From the NCBI GenBank assembly GCA_947457885.1, contig CANGXU010000024.1, positions 1 to 32,517 of the forward strand: a stretch of 32,517 nucleotides of DNA. Direction: 5' to 3'. Position numbers and translations under genes: made by a program. The notes beneath the pieces were generated by a model. That model was not told the DNA's origin. It worked only from the letters and a program-made list of their open reading frames with translations, and ran no database searches. The stretch's first letter is position 1, and the number at the start of each line of letters is the position of its first letter. The DNA comes from Betaproteobacteria bacterium (GTDB taxonomy: Bacteria > Pseudomonadota > Gammaproteobacteria > Burkholderiales > CAIKXV01). Positions 7,315 through 15,005 of this stretch are shown here, piece after piece.

Positions 7315-8400
7315 TCAGCCTTCCGCTGTCGGCCCGGTGGCGGCACCTGGCCGTCCGGGCAGCCGGCCTTCCAGGATCGCGACGCCGATGCCGCTCTGCC
7401 CGAAGCCGTTGCCGTTGTAGAAAAGGTAGGTGCGCATGCCGACGCGCACCGTCGACGGGTAGCAGGTCATGGTCGAGTCCCAGCCGTCGGCCGAGGGCGC
7501 GATGCCCGACTGCGCATCGCTGCGCACGAAGCGTTCGCCGTCGTCGGACCATGCGTAGCCGATCCGGTAGGCGCCGCTGCCATCCCGGTAGTCGAGGCTG
7601 TGCCGATGGCAGTACCAGAGGTGGTAGCGCCCGCCCTCGCGCAGCACGGTCGGATGCGAGAACGCCTCCAGCGGATGGGCCTGCTCGACGCAGGTGACCG
7701 CCTTGCGCTGCCAGTGCACGCCGTCGTCGGAGCGCGCGTGCCGGATCACGTAGACCGGCTCGTAGCGGCCGTCGACTTCCACCCAGCGTTCGCCGGAGAT
7801 GTACCACGCCTGCCAGCGCGCGCTGCGGGCTGCCTGTGCGTCGGCATCCTGCCCCGACGGCTCGCATTCGATCCAGGGGGTGACCGCCAGGTACGGCTCT
7901 TCCGGCGTACGGTCGAGCACCGGACCTTCGTAGGCGCGCCGGAACGTAAGCCCATCATCGTCGCTGACCGCGAGCCCGGTCGCATTGTGGTACGGCACGG
8001 TCAGCCGCCGGTTCCAGCCACTGTAGTACATCCACACCCGGCCTTCCCGCTGATGCACCCAGGCCGGCATGACACCCTCATCGTCGAAGGTGCCTGGTGC
8101 CCCGAGCCCGAGCACCGGCGAGCGGTGGCAGCCGAGCAGTCGCGTCGGATCGTCGCGGTCGACATCGATGAAGGTCGGGAAGCTGCGACCGTCGGCACCG
8201 CGGCCGGCGTAGTAGACGCGCAGGCGATCGGCCATCACGAGCACGGCGGGTACCTGGGCATGGGTGCCGGCCCACTCGGGATGGGCACGCGGGTCGAATA
8301 CCTGCCCGAGCTTGCGCCAGTGCCAGCCGGTGGCCACAGCCCCCGCGGCCGGATGGCTGCCCGGTGCGCACATGATGGGAGAAGGCATCACGGTATCCAT
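7315..8400 (-). CDS. Five-bladed beta-propeller glycosidase-like protein (GH43/GH32/GH130 fold)
   Basis: A 361-residue protein with repeated blade-like units: LRVYYAGRG, VWMYYSGWN, WQAWYISGER, YHLWYCHR and TYLFYNGNGFG, several followed by ASDDDGxxF-like turns (AVSDDDGLTF, ARSDDGVHW, AWSDDGERF). This periodicity is that of the five-bladed propeller shared by families GH43, GH32, GH62, GH68 and GH130. I see no signal peptide, so it should stay in the cytoplasm with the other enzymes, which is unusual for a secreted-type glycosidase fold. The start at 8400 is 11 bp after the acyltransferase stop; ATG 8388 is an alternative, and neither has a good ribosome site. It may cleave or isomerise a sugar intermediate, act as a phosphorylase, or be a non-catalytic sugar-binding protein. 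Confidence 0.72.
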   Translation of the reverse strand: MDTVMPSPIMCAPGSHPAAGAVATGWHWRKLGQVFDPRAHPEWAGTHAQVPAVLVMADRLRVYYAGRGADGRSFPTFIDVDRDDPTRLLGCHRSPVLGLGAPGTFDDEGVMPAWVHQREGRVWMYYSGWNRRLTVPYHNATGLAVSDDDGLTFRRAYEGPVLDRTPEEPYLAVTPWIECEPSGQDADAQAARSARWQAWYISGERWVEVDGRYEPVYVIRHARSDDGVHWQRKAVTCVEQAHPLEAFSHPTVLREGGRYHLWYCHRHSLDYRDGSGAYRIGYAWSDDGERFVRSDAQSGIAPSADGWDSTMTCYPSTVRVGMRTYLFYNGNGFGQSGIGVAILEGRLPGRPGAATGPTAEG

Positions 8401-8411
8401 GGTTGTCACGC

Positions 8412-9083
8412 TCAGATGCCGCGCAGCCGGTGGCTGGGTACGCGCGAGGCTTCGGTCTTCGGGCCGATGTACACCTCGGCGTACTTCGTATCGGCCAGGA
8501 TCACCACGCCGGCGCCGATCACGTTGCGTGCGCCGATGCGGACGTTGTCGCGGATGGCCGCGTTCACGCCGATGAAGCTCGACTCGCCGATATCGACCGA
8601 TCCCGACACGACCACATGCGAGGCGAGGAAGCAGTGGTCGCCGACCGTCGAGTGGTGTCCGATGTGGTTGCCCGCCCACAGCCACACGTTACGTCCGAGG
8701 CGCGAGAACGGCTGCAGGTTGTTCAGTTCCATCACGAAGGTATTGCTGTCGGGCACCACCTCGCCGGCGACTCGCGCGTGCGAGCTGATGTAGTTCGCGC
8801 AGCGGTAGCCATCGGCCTGTACCCTGGTCACCGTGCCGGCGCGCGCCTGGTTCAACCGACCGTAGGCGATCGCCACGAACATCGCATGGCTCGCGGCCGG
8901 CCAGCGGACGATCGCCTGCGCATACGGCAGCACCGGCAGGCCGAGCAGGCTGTCGGCAACGAGATACTCCGGGTCGACCGTGAAGCCGACCACCTCGTAG
9001 TCCGAATCGTGCGCGAAGCAGTGCCATGCCACTTCCGCGATCTGGCCGGCACCGAACACCACGAGTGGTTGGCGCGCGGCCAT
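8412..9083 (-). CDS. NeuD/PglD-like sugar O/N-acyltransferase with left-handed beta-helix
   Basis: A 223-residue protein. The N-terminus LVVFGAGQIAEVAW is the Rossmann-like PglD_N domain that binds the nucleotide sugar. From about residue 95 hexapeptide repeats form a left-handed beta-helix (ISSHARVAGEV, NHIGHHSTVGDHCFL, ASHVVVSGSVDIGESSFIGVNAAI, IGARNVIGAGVVI), with the His-rich HIGHHS segment where the catalytic base lies in PglD. Such enzymes transfer acetyl or related acyl groups to an amino or hydroxyl group of UDP- or dTDP-linked deoxysugars. It starts 2 bp after the aminotransferase stop, and this pairing fits an amination-then-acylation sequence on one sugar. The exact donor and acceptor are not visible. 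Confidence 0.85.
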   Translation of the reverse strand: MAARQPLVVFGAGQIAEVAWHCFAHDSDYEVVGFTVDPEYLVADSLLGLPVLPYAQAIVRWPAASHAMFVAIAYGRLNQARAGTVTRVQADGYRCANYISSHARVAGEVVPDSNTFVMELNNLQPFSRLGRNVWLWAGNHIGHHSTVGDHCFLASHVVVSGSVDIGESSFIGVNAAIRDNVRIGARNVIGAGVVILADTKYAEVYIGPKTEASRVPSHRLRGI

Positions 9084-9085
9084 GG

Positions 9086-10276
9086 CTAGCCCACCGCGCG
9101 CAGGTGCGCGCCGCGCGAACTGCTGCTGCGCGTCGCCTTGGCGACGCCGGCACGGCCACGCCCGCCCAGCGCGAGGATGGCCTGCAGCGCAGCGGTCACC
9201 CGCTCGATGTCGGCCAGGCTCATCTGGAGATGGAACGGCAACCCGAGCAGGTGCTGGTCAAGGTGCTTGACGACCACATGGTCGTCGGCCTGGGTGAGCG
9301 CCAGGAACGCAGGATGGGCATAGATGCCCGGGCAGTACCAGCGGCGCGAGCCGATGCCGCGCGATGCGAGGAACTCCGCCACCGTTTCAGCGCGCAACCG
9401 GTCCGGCAAGCGCACCACGCCAAGCGAGTAGACACCGCCGGCTGCACGCTCCTGAAGAACGATTTCGGGGCAGGTGTCCGTCAGCGCCTGCCGGTAGGCC
9501 GTCATCAGCCGGCGCCGCGCAGCGCTGATCTCGGGCCAGCGATCGAGGGCAGCCAGCCCGACGGCAGCCGCATACTCGCTCATCTTGCCATTGACCCCGA
9601 TATCCGAGATCAGGCCACCCGCGGACATGTAGCCGAAATTGGACAGGCGCCTTACCCGCGCGACGATCTCGGCATCGCGCGCGACCACGAAGCCGCCCTC
9701 CCCGGCACCCAGCGCCTTGGTCGCATGCATGCTGTAGGCGACCACGGTATGGCGGCCGATGCACTGGTTGCCAAAGGCTCCTGCGGCATCGATCACGACA
9801 GGGACGCCGGTGTCCTCGGTCAGCTGGTCCCAGGCGTCTGCGTCGAGTGCACCGCCGAACGCGGCCACCGGCATGATCGCCCGGATGCCGCGCACCCGGT
9901 TCATCGCAGCGCGCGCGATCTCCGGTGTCAGCACCCAGCGCGAAGGGTCGACGTCGGCGAGCACCGGCTCGAACCCCGCCTGCAGGATCCCCGATACCGT
10001 GCCGGGGAACGTCAGCGAAGGCACCAGCACCTTCACCCGCGGGCGATCGACGCTGGCCATCAACGCGAGCTGCAGGCCGACGGTGCAGTTGGCAACGGTG
10101 GTCAGGGCCACCGGCTGCTCGCTCAGTGCGGCACAGTCGGCCGACAGCCTTTTCTCGAGTTCAAGGCACAGCGGCCCGAAATTGGCGTACTGCTGCGCCT
10201 CGTCGATTCGCCGCAGGTAGGGCAGCAGGTCTTCCACCGACGGCATGTCGGGCTTGAGCACCGGAATCGGATTCAT
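9086..10276 (-). CDS. DegT/DnrJ/EryC1/StrS-family sugar aminotransferase
   Basis: A 396-residue PLP-dependent enzyme. K187 in SMHATKALGAGEGG is the Schiff-base lysine and D163 in VVIDAAGAFGN pairs with the pyridine nitrogen; SLTFPGTVSGIL and VAAFGG are other family landmarks. These enzymes convert keto groups of nucleotide-linked sugars to amines, supplying viosamine-, bacillosamine- or 3-amino-deoxysugar-type building blocks. The ATG at 10276 overlaps the OGT2 stop by 4 nt and has an AGGAG ribosome site 8 nt upstream. The C-terminal tail after about residue 372 is Arg/Ser/Gly-rich and looks disordered. No matching 4,6-dehydratase is in the window, so the keto-sugar would come from genes elsewhere. 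Confidence 0.9.
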   Translation of the reverse strand: MNPIPVLKPDMPSVEDLLPYLRRIDEAQQYANFGPLCLELEKRLSADCAALSEQPVALTTVANCTVGLQLALMASVDRPRVKVLVPSLTFPGTVSGILQAGFEPVLADVDPSRWVLTPEIARAAMNRVRGIRAIMPVAAFGGALDADAWDQLTEDTGVPVVIDAAGAFGNQCIGRHTVVAYSMHATKALGAGEGGFVVARDAEIVARVRRLSNFGYMSAGGLISDIGVNGKMSEYAAAVGLAALDRWPEISAARRRLMTAYRQALTDTCPEIVLQERAAGGVYSLGVVRLPDRLRAETVAEFLASRGIGSRRWYCPGIYAHPAFLALTQADDHVVVKHLDQHLLGLPFHLQMSLADIERVTAALQAILALGGRGRAGVAKATRSSSSRGAHLRAVG

Positions 10277-12771
10277 ACTGCTGTCTCCTGTCGGGCCACG
10301 CTTTCGACCAGGAATCCGGCCATTTCCACTGCGCAGTCCGTCTGTCTGAACAGAAGATCGGACCGGGCCCGCAAATCTTGAGCAAGCTGCTGCCGCAGCG
10401 ACGGTTCCGCGGCCAACGTCAGCGCGCGCGACACGAAGTCGTCCACGCCTGTGGCGACCAGCCAGTCGATGTCCATCATGCTCAGCAACGCCTGGGTACC
10501 GCGGCCCGACAGGCGATCGGACGGCAGGGTCAGCACCGGTATCGCCTGCCCGAGCGCGTTGATGGCGGTCGTGCCCATTCCGAAAGGCCAGCAGTCGAGG
10601 ACCGCATCGGCTGCTTGCAGCCAGGACTGGAAGGTCCGCGCATCCGCCCAGGGCTCGAACCGTACCCGGCCTGCGGCGGCACCCATGGTCTCGCGCTGGC
10701 GCGCCTCGGTCAGCGCACGCCAGTGTGCCTGCCGCTCGTCCTCGAACAGCACCACGCAAGCCTTCGGGTCGCGCTCGATCAGGGCAGCCAGCGCCGCGTC
10801 GAAGTCGGGGTGCAGCTTGTGCAGCTTCACCGGGCAGAGGTACACATGTTCGCCGGCGAGTCCGAGCGCGGCCCGACTCGCCAGGTCGCCTACGACGGCC
10901 GGCGGAGTGAGCACGCTGTTGTAGGCGTCGAGCAGCACCAGCTCCTCGCTGTAGAAGGCCTGCGCGGCTGGCGTCTCCAGCCAGCGGCTGGACAGCAGGT
11001 AATCGATGTTCGGGCTGCCGCTGGTCTCGGGATGGCCGCCGCTGAGGCACTGCACCCGAGCGAGGCGAGACAGCGAGAGCGGATAGGTGATCCGATCCAT
11101 GCCGATGTCGGTGTAGAACAGGACATCCAGTTCCAGCGAGGCGATCGCCGCGCGTATCGAGGACAGGTTGCCGCGCGGAGAGATCCAGCCGGCGCAGTTC
11201 GAACGGATGCTCGTCGTCACCTCGTCGTCCTGGTGCCCGAGCGAGATGCCGACGATCTCCAGCCTCGGATCGGCAGCCAGACCGGCGATCAGCCGCATGA
11301 ACGACATGCCGACTGAATGCCGGAAGAAATACTGCGACACGAATCCGACCCGCACGCGAGCGCGGGTACGGGGTGCCCTGACATGCGGCGCTTCGCAGCC
11401 GAGTTCGGGTGCCATCTTCAGGTATAGGGCGGCCAGGTCGGACAGCGTCTGGCGATTGTTCCACCCCCGATAGGCGAAGTAGAACGGGGGATCGAGGTAC
11501 TTCATCACCCTGGCCTCGGTGGCGCTTTGCGGCGCGGTGGCCAGCGACTGCATGTCGGCGCGGATGCGCTGGCGGTCGGCCTCGATCGAGACCTTCGTGC
11601 CCATGATGGCGGACAACAGCGTAGCGGCCCGCAGGCGCAGCGCGGCGTCGTCCGCCAGCGCCGCCGCGTGCAGGAAAGTGCGCCGCGCCGCAGACGTGTC
11701 ACCGAGCTGTACGAAGGTCATCGCCAGGTTTGCATGCGCCTCCGCGAAGCCGGGGCGCAGCGCGATCGCGTTCCTGAAGGACGCTGCCGCGTCCTGCGCC
11801 AGACCGAGTTCCTGCGCTGCGAGGCCGGCGCCATTGAGCGCCTCGACGAACGACGGTGAGAGCTCCAGGGCACGTCGGAAGTCTTCGGCGGCCTCCGGGA
11901 AACGCTGCTCGCGCAAGTCCACGTTGCCGAGGTTGTTCAATGCTTCGGCGTGCGCGGGGTCGGCATCGAGCGCGCGCAGGAAGCATGCGCGCGCATCGTC
12001 GAGCAGATGCTCGTCCAGGAACAGGATGCCCAGGTTGTTGTAGGCGCCTGCGTGGGCAGGCGCCAGTTCGAACACGCGCTCGTAGGCGGCCACCGCATCG
12101 ACGCCGCGACCGAGCGCAGCGAGCGCACCGGCCCGGCAGAAGTGGGCATCGGCATCGTCGGGCCGCTGTTCGCAGGCTCGCTCGAAGCAGTCGAGCGCCT
12201 CCGCGCGCCGGCCGACGGCTTCGAGGATGACCCCGAGGTTTCGCCAGGCTTCGGGGAACGCAGGGCGCTGGGCAACCGCGCGGCGCAGCGCGGCGATCGC
12301 GTCGTCGTTGCACATCAGCGCACCGAGTTCGTTGCCCAGATTGCACCATGCCTCGGGGAACACCGGCTGCAGCTTCACCGCCCGGCGATAGGCCTTCTCC
12401 GCGTCCGCATGGCGCTCGAGCTTCTGCTGCGCGAGGCCGAGCTTGAACCAGCCGAGCGCGCTGCCGCGGGCACGCGCGACACAACGCTCGAATGCCTCGG
12501 TCGCCAGTGCATCGGCGCCGGTCTCTGCATGCAGGTCGCCGATCGCCATCCACACGTCGGCCTGCGCAGGATCCGCCGCGATCGCCTGCTGCAGGCAGCA
12601 CATGGATTGTTCCCGGTCACCGCTGGCCTTCTCGAGCAGGCCGAGCAGGTACAGCACCCGCGCGCTGTCGGGCTGCGTCTCGAGGATCGAACGGTAGGCG
12701 CGGCGCGCTGCGTCGAACTGGCCGGAATCGTGCAGCAGGGCCGCTTCGGCCAGGGTTGGCCCGGCGCTCAT
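10273..12771 (-). CDS. Large TPR-repeat SPINDLY/OGT-like glycosyltransferase (OGT2)
   Basis: An 832-residue cytoplasmic protein. About eleven 34-residue TPR units span residues 5-378 (for example AEALNNLGNVDLREQRFPEA and VEALNGAGLAAQELGLAQDA). A catalytic GT41-like region then begins near residue 465. It keeps the N-lobe motif GFVSQYFFRHSVG with its His, LDVLFYTDIGMD, SGGHPETSGSPNIDYLLSS, the C-lobe lysine segment CPVKLHKLHPDFD and LDCWPFGMGTTAINALGQAIPVL. This makes it the more canonical of the two OGTs. ATG 12771 has a GGAG ribosome site and follows a sigma-54-type promoter. It heads the eight-gene operon and overlaps the aminotransferase start by 4 nt. Flagellin is the likely acceptor; the TPR superhelix would bind it (inference). 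Confidence 0.88.
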   Translation of the reverse strand: MSAGPTLAEAALLHDSGQFDAARRAYRSILETQPDSARVLYLLGLLEKASGDREQSMCCLQQAIAADPAQADVWMAIGDLHAETGADALATEAFERCVARARGSALGWFKLGLAQQKLERHADAEKAYRRAVKLQPVFPEAWCNLGNELGALMCNDDAIAALRRAVAQRPAFPEAWRNLGVILEAVGRRAEALDCFERACEQRPDDADAHFCRAGALAALGRGVDAVAAYERVFELAPAHAGAYNNLGILFLDEHLLDDARACFLRALDADPAHAEALNNLGNVDLREQRFPEAAEDFRRALELSPSFVEALNGAGLAAQELGLAQDAAASFRNAIALRPGFAEAHANLAMTFVQLGDTSAARRTFLHAAALADDAALRLRAATLLSAIMGTKVSIEADRQRIRADMQSLATAPQSATEARVMKYLDPPFYFAYRGWNNRQTLSDLAALYLKMAPELGCEAPHVRAPRTRARVRVGFVSQYFFRHSVGMSFMRLIAGLAADPRLEIVGISLGHQDDEVTTSIRSNCAGWISPRGNLSSIRAAIASLELDVLFYTDIGMDRITYPLSLSRLARVQCLSGGHPETSGSPNIDYLLSSRWLETPAAQAFYSEELVLLDAYNSVLTPPAVVGDLASRAALGLAGEHVYLCPVKLHKLHPDFDAALAALIERDPKACVVLFEDERQAHWRALTEARQRETMGAAAGRVRFEPWADARTFQSWLQAADAVLDCWPFGMGTTAINALGQAIPVLTLPSDRLSGRGTQALLSMMDIDWLVATGVDDFVSRALTLAAEPSLRQQLAQDLRARSDLLFRQTDCAVEMAGFLVESVARQETAV

Positions 12772-12878
12772 GACGCGGCTCCGGCAACGTCATGCTGCCG
12801 CCCGGACCGGCAAGGCTTGCCGCGCGTGGCGCGATGTCGGCAGGAAATGTCGAGATGACGGTTCATGCACACGACTAG

Positions 12879-12894
12879 CGCAGAAAGCGTGCCA
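12879..12894 (-). promoter_or_regulatory. Sigma-54 (RpoN) -24/-12 promoter for the OGT2 operon
   Basis: The minus strand reads TGGCACGCTTTCTGCG. The -24 half TGGCACG is a perfect consensus match, and GG and GC are separated by exactly 10 nt, as RpoN holoenzyme requires. The -12 half is CTGC against TTGC. Transcription would begin near 12868, leaving a leader of about 97 nt before OGT2. An enhancer-binding activator would be needed; no clear activator site was recognised. Confidence 0.7.
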
Positions 12895-12900
12895 CCTCAC

Positions 12901-12939
12901 CTGCACAGGCACGGGCACAGGCACAGGCATCCTGTGCAG
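12901..12939. repeat. Tandem GCACAG hexamers inside an inverted repeat
   Basis: Four near-identical hexamers (GCACAG, GCACGG, GCACAG, GCACAG) run from 12903. CTGCACAGG (12901-12909) and CCTGTGCAG (12931-12939) form a perfect 9-bp stem. Because the left arm recurs, GCACAGG (12921-12927) can also pair with CCTGTGC across a 3-nt CAT loop, so several alternative hairpins exist. It lies between the deformylase stop and the sigma-54 element on the minus strand. There is no T-run, so a classical intrinsic terminator is not supported. Confidence 0.5.
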
Positions 12940-12979
12940 CGCGCGGCGGCGCTGCCTGGCCCGGCGCGGGACGACGACG

Positions 12980-13510
12980 CTAGTCGTCCGCCAGGGCCTC
13001 GCCGGGGAACAGGGCTTCGCTGAACCCGAACTGGCGCAGGTCGCGGATGCGCATCGGATAGAGGATGCCCATCAGGTGGTCGCATTCGTGCTGCACCACC
13101 CGCGCATGGAAGCCCGACACCGTACGATCGACCGGCTCGCCCGATGGGGTCAGGCCGCGGTAGCGCAGGTGCTTCCAGCGCGGTACCAAGCCGCGCATGC
13201 CGGGCACCGACAGACAGCCCTCCCACCCGTCCTCGATTTCCTCGCCCGCAGGCTCCAGGACCGGATTGAGCAGTTCGGTGTATGGAACCTTGTCCGCATC
13301 GGGATAGCGCGGATTGGACGCGACGCCGAAGATCACCACCTGCAGCGAGACGCCGATCTGTGGCGCGGCAAGCCCTGCGCCATCGAGGGCCGCCATCGTA
13401 TCGCGCATGTCCTGCAGCAGCGCCGCGAGTTCGGGCGTACCGCAGGCCTCGACCGGCCGCGCGACCTGCAGCAGCACGGGATCTCCCATCCGCAGCACGT
13501 CACGAACCAT
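12980..13510 (-). CDS. def: Peptide deformylase
   Basis: A 176-residue metalloenzyme that removes the formyl group from the initiator Met of new proteins. All three signature motifs are present: [10 protein letters not shown] (44-53), EGCLSVPG with metal ligand C99, and QHECDHLMG with ligands H141 and H145 and catalytic E142. ATG 13510 is chosen because [14 protein letters not shown] is the normal family N-terminus; the frame is open to 13651, but that stretch is antisense-like and overlaps the phosphorylase. Its first 11 nt overlap the phosphorylase gene end, indicating translational coupling. No fmt gene is adjacent, so this may be a second, non-fmt-linked deformylase. Confidence 0.95.
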   Translation of the reverse strand: MVRDVLRMGDPVLLQVARPVEACGTPELAALLQDMRDTMAALDGAGLAAPQIGVSLQVVIFGVASNPRYPDADKVPYTELLNPVLEPAGEEIEDGWEGCLSVPGMRGLVPRWKHLRYRGLTPSGEPVDRTVSGFHARVVQHECDHLMGILYPMRIRDLRQFGFSEALFPGEALADD

Positions 13511-14246
13511 GGCATTCCACGCATCGGTCGAGGATGTGCTGGACCCGCTGCATGGCCACCGAAAGCACGCCGCCGATGACGTGCAAGTCGATCGCATGCG
13601 CACTGTTGCCGCGCCCGGCGGCGAAGTTGGCCACCACGGCGAGTGCCGCATAGGAAAGCCCGAGCTCGCGCGCCAGCGCGGCCTCGGGCATGCCGGTCAT
13701 GCCGACCATGTCGGCGCCATCGCGCTCGAGCCGGTCGATCTCGGCCGCGGTCTCCAGCCTCGGCCCCTGCGTCACCGCATAGACACCGTCGGCGACCATC
13801 GCTTCGCCGGCGGCCGCCGCGGCCGCCAGCAGGCTCGCCCGCAGTTGCGGGCAGTAGGGCTCGGTGAAGTCGACATGGGTGACGGGCTGGTCGGGCCCCT
13901 CGAAGAAGGTCCCGCGGCGGCCGTGCGTGTAGTCGATGATCTGGTGCGGTACCGCAAGCACGCCCGGCGCCAGGTCTGCACGGATGCCGCCGACGGATGC
14001 GACCGAAATGATGGCCGTCACCTTCTCCTCGCGCAGCGCCCAGATGTTTGCGCGGTAGTTGACCTCGTGCGGGGCGATCGTGTGGCCGTGTCCGTGGCGC
14101 GGCAGGAACACCACGTCGCGCCCGCACAGGCGCCCGAAGGTCAGCGCACCCGAAGGTTCGCCGTAGGGGGTGCGCACGACGCGCCGGTGCGGAGCTTCGA
14201 TCGTGGCAAGCTTGCCGAGGCCGGAGCCTCCGATGATCGCTAGCAT
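13500..14246 (-). CDS. S-methyl-5'-thioinosine (or thioadenosine) phosphorylase
   Basis: A 248-residue PNP/MTAP-superfamily phosphorylase that splits a methylthionucleoside with phosphate to methylthioribose-1-phosphate and a purine base. [11 protein letters not shown] is the N-terminal phosphate loop, [21 protein letters not shown] the phosphate/ribose segment, and [17 protein letters not shown] and [17 protein letters not shown] form the nucleoside site. The base-contact segment reads ANFAAGRG with Asn rather than the DYDCW-type aspartates of adenosine-specific MTAP. This resembles the Pseudomonas methylthioinosine phosphorylase, so hypoxanthine is the likely product. The next upstream salvage gene encodes hypoxanthine phosphoribosyltransferase, which fits. 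The ATG has an AGGA ribosome site 6 nt upstream. Confidence 0.85.
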   Translation of the reverse strand: MLAIIGGSGLGKLATIEAPHRRVVRTPYGEPSGALTFGRLCGRDVVFLPRHGHGHTIAPHEVNYRANIWALREEKVTAIISVASVGGIRADLAPGVLAVPHQIIDYTHGRRGTFFEGPDQPVTHVDFTEPYCPQLRASLLAAAAAAGEAMVADGVYAVTQGPRLETAAEIDRLERDGADMVGMTGMPEAALARELGLSYAALAVVANFAAGRGNSAHAIDLHVIGGVLSVAMQRVQHILDRCVECHGS

Positions 14247-14270
14247 GTGATTCCTTTGTTCCGGGGCGTG

Positions 14271-15005
14271 TCAGTACACGGTAGCGGAGGTGGACGGCGC
14301 CCGCCCGTCGACCGCCCATTCGAACGCGCGTTCGCACTGTATGCGCACTGTATCGAGCACCGGCAGCGCGGAAGCCTCCGGCCTCATGGCCAGTGGCAAT
14401 TCGGTGCATCCGAGCACCACCGCATCGAGCGAAGCATGGCGATCGACGACGCGCAGCAGGCGGTCCTGGTACTCATCGAGCCATTCGCCACGCGCAAGCG
14501 GTGCCTGGATCGCCTGCACCTCGGCCCGATCGGCCGCATCCGGGATCACTGCCTCGATGCCATGCACCGCCAGACGGCGCGCGAAGAAACCGTCTTCCAT
14601 CGTGAAGCGGGTGGCGAGCAGGAGTACCCGGCGATACCCCGCAGCACGGGCCACCGCTGCGGTCTCGTCGACGATGTGGAACAGCGGCATCGGCAGCGCC
14701 AGCCGGTCCGCGAAGGTATCCAGCGACTTGTGGAGAGTGTTGTTGCCGAGGATGATGCACCCGGGCTGGCACTGCGCCAGTGCGCGCAGTTCGGCCTCGA
14801 GCAATGGGGCGATGCCGTCAAACGCGTCCGGCGGCACGCCGTCACCCGGATAACGGCTGCGGATCTCGTGGTAATCGATGCTGTGCACCAGCAGCCGTGC
14901 CGAGTGGTAGCCACCGAACCGTTCCTGGGCGAGTTCGTTCAGGAGCCGGTAGTAGATCACCGTGGACGGCCAGCTAGTCCCGCCGAGCACGCCGATCGTC
15001 TTCAC
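14271..15005 (-). CDS. Asp/Glu racemase-family protein with an altered first catalytic residue
   Basis: A 244-residue protein of the aspartate/glutamate racemase superfamily. The start KTIGVLGGTSWPSTVIYY and the later VVLGCTELPLA (C200) are typical. The first catalytic position, the residue before NT in the PCNTAH-type motif, is Asn here: LGNNTLHK with N88. The usual residue is Cys, or Thr in the E. coli YgeA type. Only one of the two acid/base residues therefore remains, so racemisation is doubtful and a lyase, isomerase or altered-specificity role is possible. I propose a GTG start at 15005, which gives the canonical N-terminus and a 4-nt GTGA overlap with hpt. An ATG at 15047 lies further inside hpt. 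Confidence 0.8.
   Translation of the reverse strand: MKTIGVLGGTSWPSTVIYYRLLNELAQERFGGYHSARLLVHSIDYHEIRSRYPGDGVPPDAFDGIAPLLEAELRALAQCQPGCIILGNNTLHKSLDTFADRLALPMPLFHIVDETAAVARAAGYRRVLLLATRFTMEDGFFARRLAVHGIEAVIPDAADRAEVQAIQAPLARGEWLDEYQDRLLRVVDRHASLDAVVLGCTELPLAMRPEASALPVLDTVRIQCERAFEWAVDGRAPSTSATVY

Noticed and set aside
4893..12771. Recent horizontal transfer of the sugar operon marked by a mobile element
   Set aside because: I found no transposase, integrase, tRNA or direct repeat at its borders and no obvious drop in G+C, so island status rests on gene content only.
12897..13226. A 109-codon minus-strand frame ending in a Cys/Leu-rich CLCLCPCLCR tail
   Set aside because: The tail is only the translated GCACAG hexamer array, and the rest overlaps def in another frame.
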